Source of the DNA: an uncultured Alphaproteobacteria bacterium
GTDB taxonomy: Bacteria > Pseudomonadota > Alphaproteobacteria > Rs-D84
Reading direction: 5' to 3'
DNA length: 64,000 nucleotides
Assembly: GCA_904502095.1 (NCBI GenBank)
Contig: CAJGDG010000002.1
Coordinates: forward strand, 1-64,000
The translations under genes were made by a program, and so were the position numbers. This document shows positions 40,687 through 48,807 of this stretch, in pieces; position 1 is the first letter of the stretch, and each line of letters starts with the position of its first letter. Under the pieces are notes generated by a model, which worked only from the letters and a program-made list of their open reading frames with translations, did no database searches and was not told where the DNA came from.

Positions 40687-41731
40687 AATCTTCTTCTTTT
40701 TTGTCGGGGATGCTTCCGTCTGCTGATAATAAAACAGCAATCCATCTGGTGGAATCAAACTGGGCACAAATGATATATGTTGCAACCAACAGAGGAACGC
40801 TGAAAAACATACCCGCTACACCCCAAATCATACCCCAGAAAACCAAGTTAATCAAAATAGCAAGTGTTGACAGGTTTAATGTTTTGCCGGTTAACTTTGG
40901 TTCTAGTATATTGCCAAATAATATTTGCAGTGCGATTAGTCCCACCGCTGTTAATATAGGCTGTTGTAATGTGGGGGCTGTTATTAGCGAGTATAATATT
41001 GGCAATCCGCATGCAACGATTGCACCAATTGTTGGTATATAACTGGTGACAAAAACGATAAATGCCCAAACCCCGGCAAATTCAATCCCAATCATTTGCA
41101 GCCAGAAAAAGGATATTATCGCGGTAATGGCGGATATGGTTGTTTTTACAAATAAATACTTTTTCATATTGTAATCGATGCTGTCCAGTATATAGCGCGA
41201 TTTTTTTGATTGGCGTTTGTTTGGAAATAATGATGCAAATTTTTGATGAAATGTGCTTTGTTCTATAAACATAAATATCATATATACAATAACCATACCC
41301 ATAGATGCGGCAATTGATGCCACAGACGAACCAATGTTTGCCGCAATTTGTGTTATGTTCGGAATCATATTGGTATCAAATTTAAATCCAATGGAATTGG
41401 AAAGGTATGTGCTGAACCCTGTCAACTTTTCTTGTAATACAGGCAATACAGAAACCAATTCGGAAAACATTGGTTTAATTTGTGTGACAAACAGGAAACC
41501 AATAAAAAACAGTGTTGCGAATGCTGCTGTATAGGACAGCAAATTAAATGCACGAAACAAAATGTTTTCTTTTTTGTTTGTCGCTGTTTTATATGGTAAT
41601 ACTTTGCGATAATAATCTGCAATTGCGTTCATTAAGTACCATAAAAATGCGGCGACCAGTAAGGGGATCAATATAGAACGCCCAATCCATAGCAGCAATA
41701 TTAGACCAATAAAAGTAATGATTCCTGTCAT
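40685..41731 (-). CDS. AI-2E family (PerM-like) transporter
   Basis: A 348-residue polytopic inner-membrane protein of the AI-2E exporter/PerM family. It has two N-terminal helices, a soluble region, then several helices. Typical segments are IPLLVAAFLWYLMNAIADYY near the start and the late PTIGAIVACGLPILYSL and GNILEPKLTGKTLNLS. The family exports autoinducer-2 or exchanges Na+/H+ in known cases; the substrate here is unknown. Its start overlaps the upstream membrane-protein stop by 1 base (TAATG). Confidence 0.88.
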   Translation of the reverse strand: MTGIITFIGLILLLWIGRSILIPLLVAAFLWYLMNAIADYYRKVLPYKTATNKKENILFRAFNLLSYTAAFATLFFIGFLFVTQIKPMFSELVSVLPVLQEKLTGFSTYLSNSIGFKFDTNMIPNITQIAANIGSSVASIAASMGMVIVYMIFMFIEQSTFHQKFASLFPNKRQSKKSRYILDSIDYNMKKYLFVKTTISAITAIISFFWLQMIGIEFAGVWAFIVFVTSYIPTIGAIVACGLPILYSLITAPTLQQPILTAVGLIALQILFGNILEPKLTGKTLNLSTLAILINLVFWGMIWGVAGMFFSVPLLVATYIICAQFDSTRWIAVLLSADGSIPDKKEED

Positions 41732-42663
41732 TAAATATTTCCTGTGGTTTCGGTTGTTGTTATGTCTGATATGTTTATTTGGATGTTTGCAGGGCGTTGT
41801 GGCGCAAGTGCAAAAATAGTTGAAAGTATGATAATCAGTGCAATGTTTATAATTACAGCGGCACTAGAATACTTGCCTGGGATTTGTTTTATAAAATTCT
41901 TTTTGCCGATTTGCATTATCCAAATGCCAAATAACATAGCAAAAGAAAGCGTCAGCAATACAGAATTCAGTCCAATCCCAATGCACGATAATAATGTGAT
42001 AAACGCAAATGTGACAATTGTGTTTTGCGGTGCTGTGACTGTCCATTTTATGAATCTGGAATAAATCTTAGATTTTATTGGTTGGTTGAATTGTTTGGTG
42101 GACTGTTTTGATAAAAAGTAGCCCGGTACCCATAATGCAGAAAACCCAAACGGTATGCTGAAAACGATTTTCCAGGTGGGTATGTTAAATTCCTGTATGC
42201 GGCGGATTTTAACATACAGATTGATAATAGAAAGTCCAACCAGATAGAAAAGAAATATTGTTGTAAAGATTAGAGCTATTAATAATACGCCCGAGTGTTT
42301 TGCTTCCAGCATCATTAATTTGAATAAAATTGTTTGGTGATTTGCCAATATCAGAAATATGGATAATCCAACAAGCGCCGAAGATAAAATTGTCTGAGAT
42401 GTGTGTATTGCAACGAATGACCCCTGGTCCATTTTTGGTGATGGTAATTTTCGTACAACTAAAAATACGCTTAATAAAAAGCCTAAACCCAATAGGAAAA
42501 ATAAGGGCGTTTGCGGCATTTGTGCAGGTGTTTTATATATAAGGCTTGAAATAAAAGAATAGCCAAATATTATGGCAAAAGTAAATGCCGACATAATTAA
42601 AGATGTTTTAAGTGGCGCGGTAATCGTCCACAAAGATAATGATGGTTTGGTTTGGGTTTTCAT
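41731..42663 (-). CDS. Polytopic membrane protein with internal duplication, unknown function
   Basis: A 310-residue protein with about eight predicted membrane helices. The segment WTITAPLKTSLIMSAFTF near the N-terminus is echoed at about residue 205 by WTVTAPQNTIVTFAFITL, suggesting two related halves. No family recognised. The ATG at 42663 follows AAAGGAA; a much longer in-frame start within sufC is a shadow. It sits between sufC (26-base gap) and the AI-2E transporter. Confidence 0.75.
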   Translation of the reverse strand: MKTQTKPSLSLWTITAPLKTSLIMSAFTFAIIFGYSFISSLIYKTPAQMPQTPLFFLLGLGFLLSVFLVVRKLPSPKMDQGSFVAIHTSQTILSSALVGLSIFLILANHQTILFKLMMLEAKHSGVLLIALIFTTIFLFYLVGLSIINLYVKIRRIQEFNIPTWKIVFSIPFGFSALWVPGYFLSKQSTKQFNQPIKSKIYSRFIKWTVTAPQNTIVTFAFITLLSCIGIGLNSVLLTLSFAMLFGIWIMQIGKKNFIKQIPGKYSSAAVIINIALIIILSTIFALAPQRPANIQINISDITTTETTGNI

Positions 42664-42689
42664 AGCTATTCCTTTCCTTTGTGTTGTTT

Positions 42690-43367
42690 TTATTTTATCA
42701 TATTTTTGCCGTTGGATAAAGAAATTGTGTCGGTCGGCGAAACCAATTCGGTAAAGGCGGGTTGATGACTGATAAACATAAATGTTGTATCGGGCATAGA
42801 TTTTATTGTGTCTGCGATAAGCTGTTGTGTTTGTGTGTCTGCGCCAGAATCTGGTTCGTCTAATATGGCAAATTTTGGCTTGGTCAATATCAATTGCAAC
42901 AGCATTATTTTTTTTCGTTCGCCACCGGAAAATCCGACATTTATACTGCGGTTTAACCATTCGCGCGGTATGTTTAATTGTGCACAGGCGTTGTTAATTG
43001 TTTCTAAAAATTCAGGCATGGACAAGTCGCGACCTGTTTGAAAATGTGCGTGCGCAGCACAAGAGTGTTTCAGAAAACTTAATACAGTTAGTCCGGCAAT
43101 TTCTGGAACGTGTTGTGAACCTAAAAATATACCCATCAGTGCGCGCGTTGTTGCGTTTTCTGTTGTGATGTCTGTGTTATCAAAAATAATGTTGCCTGAT
43201 TTTATTGTATACAGCGGATTCCCTGCGATTGTGTTTGCCAGTGTTGATTTGCCGCTGCCGTTATGGCCGGACAATAAAACGCGTGCGCCGTGTGGTATGG
43301 ATATGTTTATGTCGGACAGTAATTCGCGTTCGCCCAAAGATACAAAAAGATTTTTGATTTTCAGCAT
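42690..43367 (-). CDS. sufC: Fe-S assembly ATPase SufC
   Basis: A 225-residue ABC-type ATPase that drives conformational change of the SufB(D) scaffold. Walker A GHNGSGKST, the Q-loop GIFLGSQHVPEI, signature FSGGERKK, Walker B FAILDEPDSGAD and the H-loop FISHQ are all intact. The gene follows sufB by 3 bases. sufD, normally next, is missing. Confidence 0.96.
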   Translation of the reverse strand: MLKIKNLFVSLGERELLSDINISIPHGARVLLSGHNGSGKSTLANTIAGNPLYTIKSGNIIFDNTDITTENATTRALMGIFLGSQHVPEIAGLTVLSFLKHSCAAHAHFQTGRDLSMPEFLETINNACAQLNIPREWLNRSINVGFSGGERKKIMLLQLILTKPKFAILDEPDSGADTQTQQLIADTIKSMPDTTFMFISHQPAFTELVSPTDTISLSNGKNMIK

Positions 43368-43370
43368 TGT

Positions 43371-44699
43371 TTAATCCTTTGATAATGCCATTTGTATTAA
43401 TTGTTTTGATTCAACCAAGAATTCCATCGGCAGTCGTGATAATACAGGTGCAGCGGCCGCACCAATTATTAGTGCGGTTGCTGTGTCTGTGTCTATGCCT
43501 GCCATATTCATATAAGTTAATGTTGCTGTGTCAATCGTGCCGGTCGAAGCTTCGTGTGATTGTTGGTTGTTTTCGCCATTATGAATAATGCGGGGCAGGG
43601 TGTTTGCAGAGGTCTTGTTGCCAATAAGGCGACTGTCGCATTTTGATGCGTTTTTACAGTCGTTGCCACTGAAAGAAACCAGGCTGCGGAATGTTTGGTG
43701 TGATGCGTCTGTCACGGCGCCATATGATACGATGTTTGATACTGTGCGGTTGCCAATGTGTATCATTTTTGTGCCGGTGTCTGCAATTTGTGCGCCGCGT
43801 GTTATTGATAGCGAATAAAAGTCGCTGTACGAATCGTCGCCGCGTAAAACAGTAGATGGGTATTTCCATGTCAGTGCAGAGCCAATTTCCATTTGTGTCC
43901 ACAGCAGTTTTGCGTTTTTGTGGCATACGCCGCGTTTGGTGACAAAATTTAAAATGCCGCCGTTGTTTTTTGTGCCGTCAAAGTCGCCTGCATACCAGTT
44001 TTGTACAGTTGCGTATTTTACTGTTGCATCGTCGCATACAACGATTTCTACGACACCACTGTGCAGTTGGTGGTTTGGTTTTCGCGGTGCGCTGCAACCT
44101 TCCATGTATGTTAATTGGGCGCCCGTGTCTGCAATAATTAATGTGCGTTCAAATTGCCCGATTTTTGCGGTTTCGATTCTGAAAAAACTGGCTAAATCAA
44201 TTGGGCATTTTGTGTGTGGTGGAATATATACAAATGTCCCATCAGAAAACACAGATGCGTTCAATGCGGCAAAGAAATTGTCGTCCGATGGAACAACTGA
44301 GCCCAGATATTTTTTTACCAAATCTGGGTGCTGTTTTACAGCCTCTGAAAAAGGCAGGAAAATTATGCCCAAGCGCGCTAATTCCGCCGTATAGGATGTG
44401 TGAACAGACCTGCTGTCTATGACAGTATCTGTTGCCATTCCCATCAGTGCTTTTTTTTCGCTTTCTGGTAATCCCATTTTGTCATAAATGTGTGCCAGGT
44501 CAGAAGAGTCGACGGGTGGGGCTTCGTTATAATAATCCAGGCTGTCGTAATCAATTGGTGTGTATGTTGTTGCGCCCCAGTGTGGTTCTGTCATCGTTTT
44601 CCATTTGCGAAATGCGTTCAGGCGCCACTCGCACAGCCAATCAGGTTCGTCGCGTTTGGCTGATATTTCGCGGATAAGATTCTCTGACAGTTTTGCCAT
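43371..44699 (-). CDS. sufB: Fe-S assembly scaffold SufB
   Basis: A 442-residue SufB, the scaffold on which Fe-S clusters are built. EPDWLCEWRLNAFRKW, PPHTKCPIDLASFFRI, EGCSAPRK and the C-terminal HEASTGTIDTATLTYM region with its conserved Glu and His are typical. At about 440 residues it is a little shorter than E. coli SufB (495). With SufC it may act as SufB2C2 if no SufD exists. Confidence 0.95.
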   Translation of the reverse strand: MAKLSENLIREISAKRDEPDWLCEWRLNAFRKWKTMTEPHWGATTYTPIDYDSLDYYNEAPPVDSSDLAHIYDKMGLPESEKKALMGMATDTVIDSRSVHTSYTAELARLGIIFLPFSEAVKQHPDLVKKYLGSVVPSDDNFFAALNASVFSDGTFVYIPPHTKCPIDLASFFRIETAKIGQFERTLIIADTGAQLTYMEGCSAPRKPNHQLHSGVVEIVVCDDATVKYATVQNWYAGDFDGTKNNGGILNFVTKRGVCHKNAKLLWTQMEIGSALTWKYPSTVLRGDDSYSDFYSLSITRGAQIADTGTKMIHIGNRTVSNIVSYGAVTDASHQTFRSLVSFSGNDCKNASKCDSRLIGNKTSANTLPRIIHNGENNQQSHEASTGTIDTATLTYMNMAGIDTDTATALIIGAAAAPVLSRLPMEFLVESKQLIQMALSKD

Positions 44700-44705
44700 T
44701 GTGTT

Positions 44706-45248
44706 TTAATTGTTTTGTGTCGCCAATTGTTTTGCCTGGGCAAAAAATGTTAATGATTGGCCCAATAAACCGTCTGTAAATGTTGATGCCAACAATCCGT
44801 CGGGTTCAGTCGAATTCAAATGATGTAAAAATGTGTCGCCGCGTCGCATATAATTGTCAATATTTCGTGCGACTTCGGTGTCCAGTTTTATGCTGCGACG
44901 AAGTTTTTCCAACACGAATGGGTTTTTTGCGTATTCGTCCATAATGCCGCCCAATGCACGCCACAGTGGATGCTCGGGGGTGTTGCGGGGCATAATGTCG
45001 ATGGCGGCCATAACAGGAATCAGGCTTTGCAGCAGATCTTGGTAAATCATTTCTGCGTTTTCTGCGATGGCGTTGGTTGCGTATTTGTTTTTCAGTACAG
45101 ACTGAATTTTTGCAATTAAATTATATTGGTGTTCCAGTGTTTTTGTTATGCTGGCAATGCGCGCGTTAATTTTGAAAATATATACGCCAACGGCGATAGT
45201 TGATAGTAAAAATATCCCAAAAATCAAATATATAATAAAGTTTTGCAT
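44706..45248 (-). CDS. Hypothetical membrane-anchored protein
   Basis: A 180-residue protein with one N-terminal membrane helix (about 4-26) and a helical soluble domain. It lies 6 bases upstream of sufB on the same strand and may be co-transcribed with it. I recognise no family. Repeated hydrophobic heptads at residues 30-60 suggest a coiled coil. Confidence 0.7.
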   Translation of the reverse strand: MQNFIIYLIFGIFLLSTIAVGVYIFKINARIASITKTLEHQYNLIAKIQSVLKNKYATNAIAENAEMIYQDLLQSLIPVMAAIDIMPRNTPEHPLWRALGGIMDEYAKNPFVLEKLRRSIKLDTEVARNIDNYMRRGDTFLHHLNSTEPDGLLASTFTDGLLGQSLTFFAQAKQLATQNN

Positions 45249-45364
45249 AATCTTTTGCCCCCAGGTTTATATTGTGTTCGAGAGTTAGTATAGCATCTTT
45301 TTGCGATTCGTGCGATTTTATCTTGTGAAAATAATTTTTTCGTTGAAATAAGTGTTTTTTATGT

Positions 45365-45394
45365 CTTGCACAGATTCGGTCAAATTGTTATAAT
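45365..45394 (+). promoter_or_regulatory. Promoter of the TcpQ-like/secretin operon
   Basis: TTGCAC (45365-45370), an 18-base spacer and TATAAT (45389-45394) with an extended TGT just before the -10. Confidence 0.65.
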
Positions 45395-45438
45395 AAGAAC
45401 TAAATAAGATAAATAATATAGGGAAAGGAAGTCTTGAT

Positions 45439-46434
45439 ATGTTCCGTAAAGTATTGATTGGTGCAATGTTTGCAACTGCTGCTGGGTATTGTTTTGCTGC
45501 TGAAACGATGCCACAGGTCGTCACATCAGAAGTTTTTTATGAACAAGAGAAAACTGTTGATGAAAATCAGTGGGAATTGGTGGATACAACAACGGTCGAT
45601 GTTGTTGAGACAGTGGAAGAATATACAGAAATACCTGCGTGGCCAATCGCAGGGAGTGAGGCAGACGTCGAAGTTTCTTGCGAGTCTGGTGTTTGTTCCA
45701 AGAAAAAACAGAACGATAATATTCGTATCGTGTCCAAGATAGGTTCGGATTTGGTCGTTGAGAACAATATTAACTTGGGTGCGCGCGGTGATTATGGCGA
45801 CTGGTCTGGTGGTGCAAATATGTTGCACGGTACCCAGATTCCGGTTGGCTTTGACGATGAATGTAATTCGGGTGCCGAAATGGGGGTGTTGCATCGTGAA
45901 GCGCTGGAAGATGATGGCGGTAATGTTTTAACTGTTTCGCGCAGCGGCAGAAAAAATTGTGGCAAGTATGCAGACAACTATGATGCGTTTGCTGTCAAAA
46001 TGAATATGAAGGCGGAACCAAAAGGTGCGGATAAGGCAAATGGTTTGTCTGGTGTTAAAACAGAAATAACAGAAATGTCGACAGAAACGGAAACTATCAC
46101 GGAAACAATCACAAAAACAGAAACGGAAATTGTGGTCGATGCGTCTGCGGATGCCGAAGCGCCAGCTGTTTTGACAGACCAAGTTCGTTCATGGGTTGTT
46201 GCAAATGGTCAGACATTGCGTGAAGTGTTGCAAAATTGGTGCAATAAAGAAGGCTGGGATTTGGTTTGGACAACGCCACGCGAATATCCGATTGAGGCCA
46301 GCGCGGTATTCAAGGGTCGCTTTGTTGATGTGGCGTCTGCGCTGGTTCGTAATTTTGGGCGCGCAACACCTGTGCCATATGCAAAGTTTTATAAAGGGAA
46401 TCGGGTGTTGGTGATTTCAACAAACGAAGAATAA
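45439..46434 (+). CDS. TcpQ/PilL-like type IVb pilus accessory protein
   Basis: A 331-residue exported protein with a signal peptide (ends GYCFA). The middle is acidic and Thr/Glu-rich, with a TETETITETITKTETE low-complexity patch. The C-terminal ~90 residues (about 240-331: SWVVANGQTLREVLQNWCNK, then EYPIEASAVFKGRFVDVASAL) match the TcpQ/PilL C-terminal domain that helps place the type IVb pilus secretin. It lies directly upstream of the secretin gene, which supports the call. Confidence 0.8.
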   Translation: MFRKVLIGAMFATAAGYCFAAETMPQVVTSEVFYEQEKTVDENQWELVDTTTVDVVETVEEYTEIPAWPIAGSEADVEVSCESGVCSKKKQNDNIRIVSKIGSDLVVENNINLGARGDYGDWSGGANMLHGTQIPVGFDDECNSGAEMGVLHREALEDDGGNVLTVSRSGRKNCGKYADNYDAFAVKMNMKAEPKGADKANGLSGVKTEITEMSTETETITETITKTETEIVVDASADAEAPAVLTDQVRSWVVANGQTLREVLQNWCNKEGWDLVWTTPREYPIEASAVFKGRFVDVASALVRNFGRATPVPYAKFYKGNRVLVISTNEE

Positions 46435-46467
46435 TTTAAATATCAAGATGTCGTAGGAGAATTAGAT

Positions 46468-48096
46468 ATGATAAAGCCAGTAAAAATCTTTGTTGTGTGC
46501 GGTTTGGTTTTGGGGGCACTGGCAGGGTGTACAACCAAAGAATCCGCAAAAGTTGCGGCGTCTGTTGATCAGGATTTTGTTAATGCGTATGATGCCTTTG
46601 AAATGGCAAAAAATCCACGTGCCAAAGTTGCCAGTGGTGATACCGTATCTATGTCCGAAGGTGTTTGGTTGGGAAACAAGTCTGTTGTGTTGGAACACAA
46701 AAATAATTTGCCGTCACATTTTGAAACAGATACTGGTGTGACAATATTATTAAATGAACCTGTGTCGTTACAGGTTTTGGCAAATGATATTTATTCTATT
46801 ACAGGCATCCCTGTTAAAATTGATGGACAGGTTTCTGGTGATAAATTAAAGAAGTTGGTTAATGTTGCCTATACAGGTAAATTATCTGGTTTATTGTCTC
46901 AGGTTGCGACAGATTTAGATTTGTTGTGGTATTATGATAAAAATTCAATTGTTTTTTATGAAACAGAAACCAAGACATTTACATTGTATGCCCTGGGGAC
47001 CGAGGTTGCATATCAAACATCTGTTTCAACAGACGATGCAAATGAAGTGTCTTTGGAATCGACTTTGAAAGAATGGGATGAAGTTGAAAACGCTATATCT
47101 TCTATTATAGGTAAAAGTGAAAATGCAGATTTTACGGTATCGCGCAGTTTGGGAACCATTACTGTGACTGCATCGCCATCTGTACTAAGTCGCGTTGGTG
47201 AATATATCGACCGTCAGAACAAGCGTTTGTCACAACTGATAACAATTGATGTAAAAGTGTTGCAGGTGACTATTTCAAATGATTCTGCATTTGGGTTGAA
47301 TTTGGCGGCGGCTATTAATTCTACATCTGGATTAAATATTGTTGCGAATCCAAAAAATAATTTGGCATCGACTGAAGCCAGCGCCATGAACATTGCTGTG
47401 TTGTCGAATGCTGTCTCGGCATTAACGGGTGCGACACATTTGGAAAATGGTCAGTTGGTCGAAGGCGCATATACCCAGGATAAAATTATGAACGGTTCTT
47501 TGTCAGGTGCTGCGGGCAGTAATGCCTTAATCGAAGCCTTGGCAAAGCAGGGCAAGGTATCGTTGGTGACAAATGTTGGTGTGACAACACGTTCAAACCG
47601 CGTTGCGCCGGTCAGCAATACTCGCACCACAGGATATATCAAGCGTTTTGAATCCAGAAACTTTACAACTGTTGAATCCAGTACTGTTGACCAAGATGAT
47701 TTGGAAACAGGGTTTACAATGCAGTTGTTGCCAAATGTTTTAGAAAACGGCAAGATTTTGTTGTTGTTCCGTATGTCGGTTCGTGAATTGTTGCGTATGT
47801 CGACTCAAACAATTGGCGAAGTGACATTACAGTTGCCAGAGGTTGAAGAACGCAGCTTTATGCAAGAAGTTATCATGGAATCAGGTCAAATGTTGGTTGT
47901 ATCAGGTTTTGAAAAACAAACAAACGAAGATACACGCTATGGTTTGGGTGATCCTGACTTTATGGCATTGTCTGGCTCGCGCGAGACATCGGCGACTCGT
48001 GAAGTTTTGGTTGTTATCTTGACACCGCAAGTATTGGTCAGCCCAATGGATGCAGAAAGAACGATACAGCAGCATTGGGGTGCACCACTAAACTAA
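46468..48096 (+). CDS. Type IVb pilus secretin (PilN/TcpC/BfpB type) lipoprotein
   Basis: A 542-residue outer-membrane secretin that forms the gate for a type IVb pilus or related secretion system. It has a lipobox (ALAGC, Cys ~21), N-domains with VSLQVLANDIYSITGIPVKI (STN-like) and SLGTITVTASPSVLSRVGEYI, then the secretin core with the late VEERSFMQEVIMESGQMLVVSGFE and VVILTPQVLV. The upstream gene encodes its TcpQ-like partner. Pilus ATPase and inner-membrane genes are not in the window. Confidence 0.92.
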   Translation: MIKPVKIFVVCGLVLGALAGCTTKESAKVAASVDQDFVNAYDAFEMAKNPRAKVASGDTVSMSEGVWLGNKSVVLEHKNNLPSHFETDTGVTILLNEPVSLQVLANDIYSITGIPVKIDGQVSGDKLKKLVNVAYTGKLSGLLSQVATDLDLLWYYDKNSIVFYETETKTFTLYALGTEVAYQTSVSTDDANEVSLESTLKEWDEVENAISSIIGKSENADFTVSRSLGTITVTASPSVLSRVGEYIDRQNKRLSQLITIDVKVLQVTISNDSAFGLNLAAAINSTSGLNIVANPKNNLASTEASAMNIAVLSNAVSALTGATHLENGQLVEGAYTQDKIMNGSLSGAAGSNALIEALAKQGKVSLVTNVGVTTRSNRVAPVSNTRTTGYIKRFESRNFTTVESSTVDQDDLETGFTMQLLPNVLENGKILLLFRMSVRELLRMSTQTIGEVTLQLPEVEERSFMQEVIMESGQMLVVSGFEKQTNEDTRYGLGDPDFMALSGSRETSATREVLVVILTPQVLVSPMDAERTIQQHWGAPLN

Positions 48097-48125
48097 AAAT
48101 AAATTATAATAACTTATCTAAAAGT

Positions 48126-48180
48126 AAATCGGGAATCTCATGTAGCGTTATGTACACTACGATTCCCGATTTCCTTTTAT
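48126..48180 (+). terminator. Long hairpin, probable terminator of the secretin operon
   Basis: AAATCGGGAATC (48126-48137) and GATTCCCGATTT (48161-48172) form a perfect 12-bp stem around a 23-base loop that contains GTAG/CTAC; TTCCTTTTAT follows. The large structured loop is unusual for a simple terminator. Confidence 0.7.
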
Positions 48181-48304
48181 CTAAATTATTCTAATTTATT
48201 TTCCGCTAATCACGGGGTATGGCGGTGCGTGTTTTTTGCCAAAATATTTTAGTTTATTTTAATGTTAATTAAACGCGCTTTGTTTAACATGTTGATTATA
48301 CTTC

Positions 48305-48320
48305 TTTTTTTTTTTTTTTT
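48305..48320. repeat. Homopolymer run of 16 T
   Basis: Sixteen consecutive T at 37 bases upstream of the -10 of the secreted-protein gene at 48393. Such tracts are prone to slippage. Confidence 0.9.
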
Positions 48321-48351
48321 GCGCAGAAAAAACTTCGTTTTATGCGGGTTT

Positions 48352-48362
48352 TATGATATAAT
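48352..48362 (+). promoter_or_regulatory. Extended -10 promoter of the secreted coiled-coil genes
   Basis: TATGATATAAT, 30 bases before the ATG at 48393; no clear -35. Confidence 0.65.
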
Positions 48363-48392
48363 TCACAGTAAATAGAAAAGGGAAGGGATATT

Positions 48393-48806
48393 ATGCAATT
48401 AAAGTTTTTATTTGTTGCTGTGTTAATGGCAGTGGCGTCATTTGATGTTTCGGCGGCGACTATTGGTTCGGCTGGTGCGGGGAACGCTGGAAGCAATACG
48501 GTTTATGCAAATGGTTTGGTCGGTTCGGGTGGTATAAATGCGGACGACAGTGCAAAATTGCAGATGATTTCGACCTTGGAAAACGATATTACAATATTGG
48601 ATGCTGAAATAAGAAAGTGTGAAAAGTCCAAAAAGGGTTGGATTGCGGCGACTGTTATTGGGTCGGCGGGTGTTGTGGCGACGGGCGTTGCCGCCGGTGT
48701 CCAGGGCGCAAAATTGTCCAAGAAAAAGGGCGAGCTGGAAGACATAAATGCTGACATTGCAAATAAACAAAAAGAATTGAATTCTATTAATGGCGGGGGA
48801 AATTAA
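48393..48806 (+). CDS. Exported coiled-coil protein with Gly-rich hydrophobic hairpin
   Basis: A 137-residue protein with a signal peptide (ends DVSA), a Gly/Asn-rich N-terminus, then a coiled coil, the motif KCEKSKKG, a Gly/Ala/Val-rich hydrophobic segment (about residues 85-108) and a second coiled coil. The next gene and the one at 63151 share this coil / K(C)xKSxK / Gly-rich hydrophobic / coil plan. I know no named family. The hydrophobic segment may insert into a membrane. It lies 1 base before the next gene. Confidence 0.75.
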   Translation: MQLKFLFVAVLMAVASFDVSAATIGSAGAGNAGSNTVYANGLVGSGGINADDSAKLQMISTLENDITILDAEIRKCEKSKKGWIAATVIGSAGVVATGVAAGVQGAKLSKKKGELEDINADIANKQKELNSINGGGN

Positions 48807-48807
48807 G

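Larger units (their letters stand above)
48097..48392. other. Intergenic region of 296 bases
   Basis: It holds the long hairpin at 48126-48172, a region without visible ORFs, a 16-T run at 48305-48320 and the promoter at 48352-48362. I see no RNA gene. Confidence 0.7.

Noticed and set aside
48141..48172. dif-like recombination site
   Set aside because: The half-sites do not match the XerC/XerD arm patterns well enough; a hairpin is a simpler reading.
48097..48392. Small RNA gene in the 296-base gap
   Set aside because: Only a terminator-like hairpin, the T-tract and a promoter are visible; no RNA family signature found.
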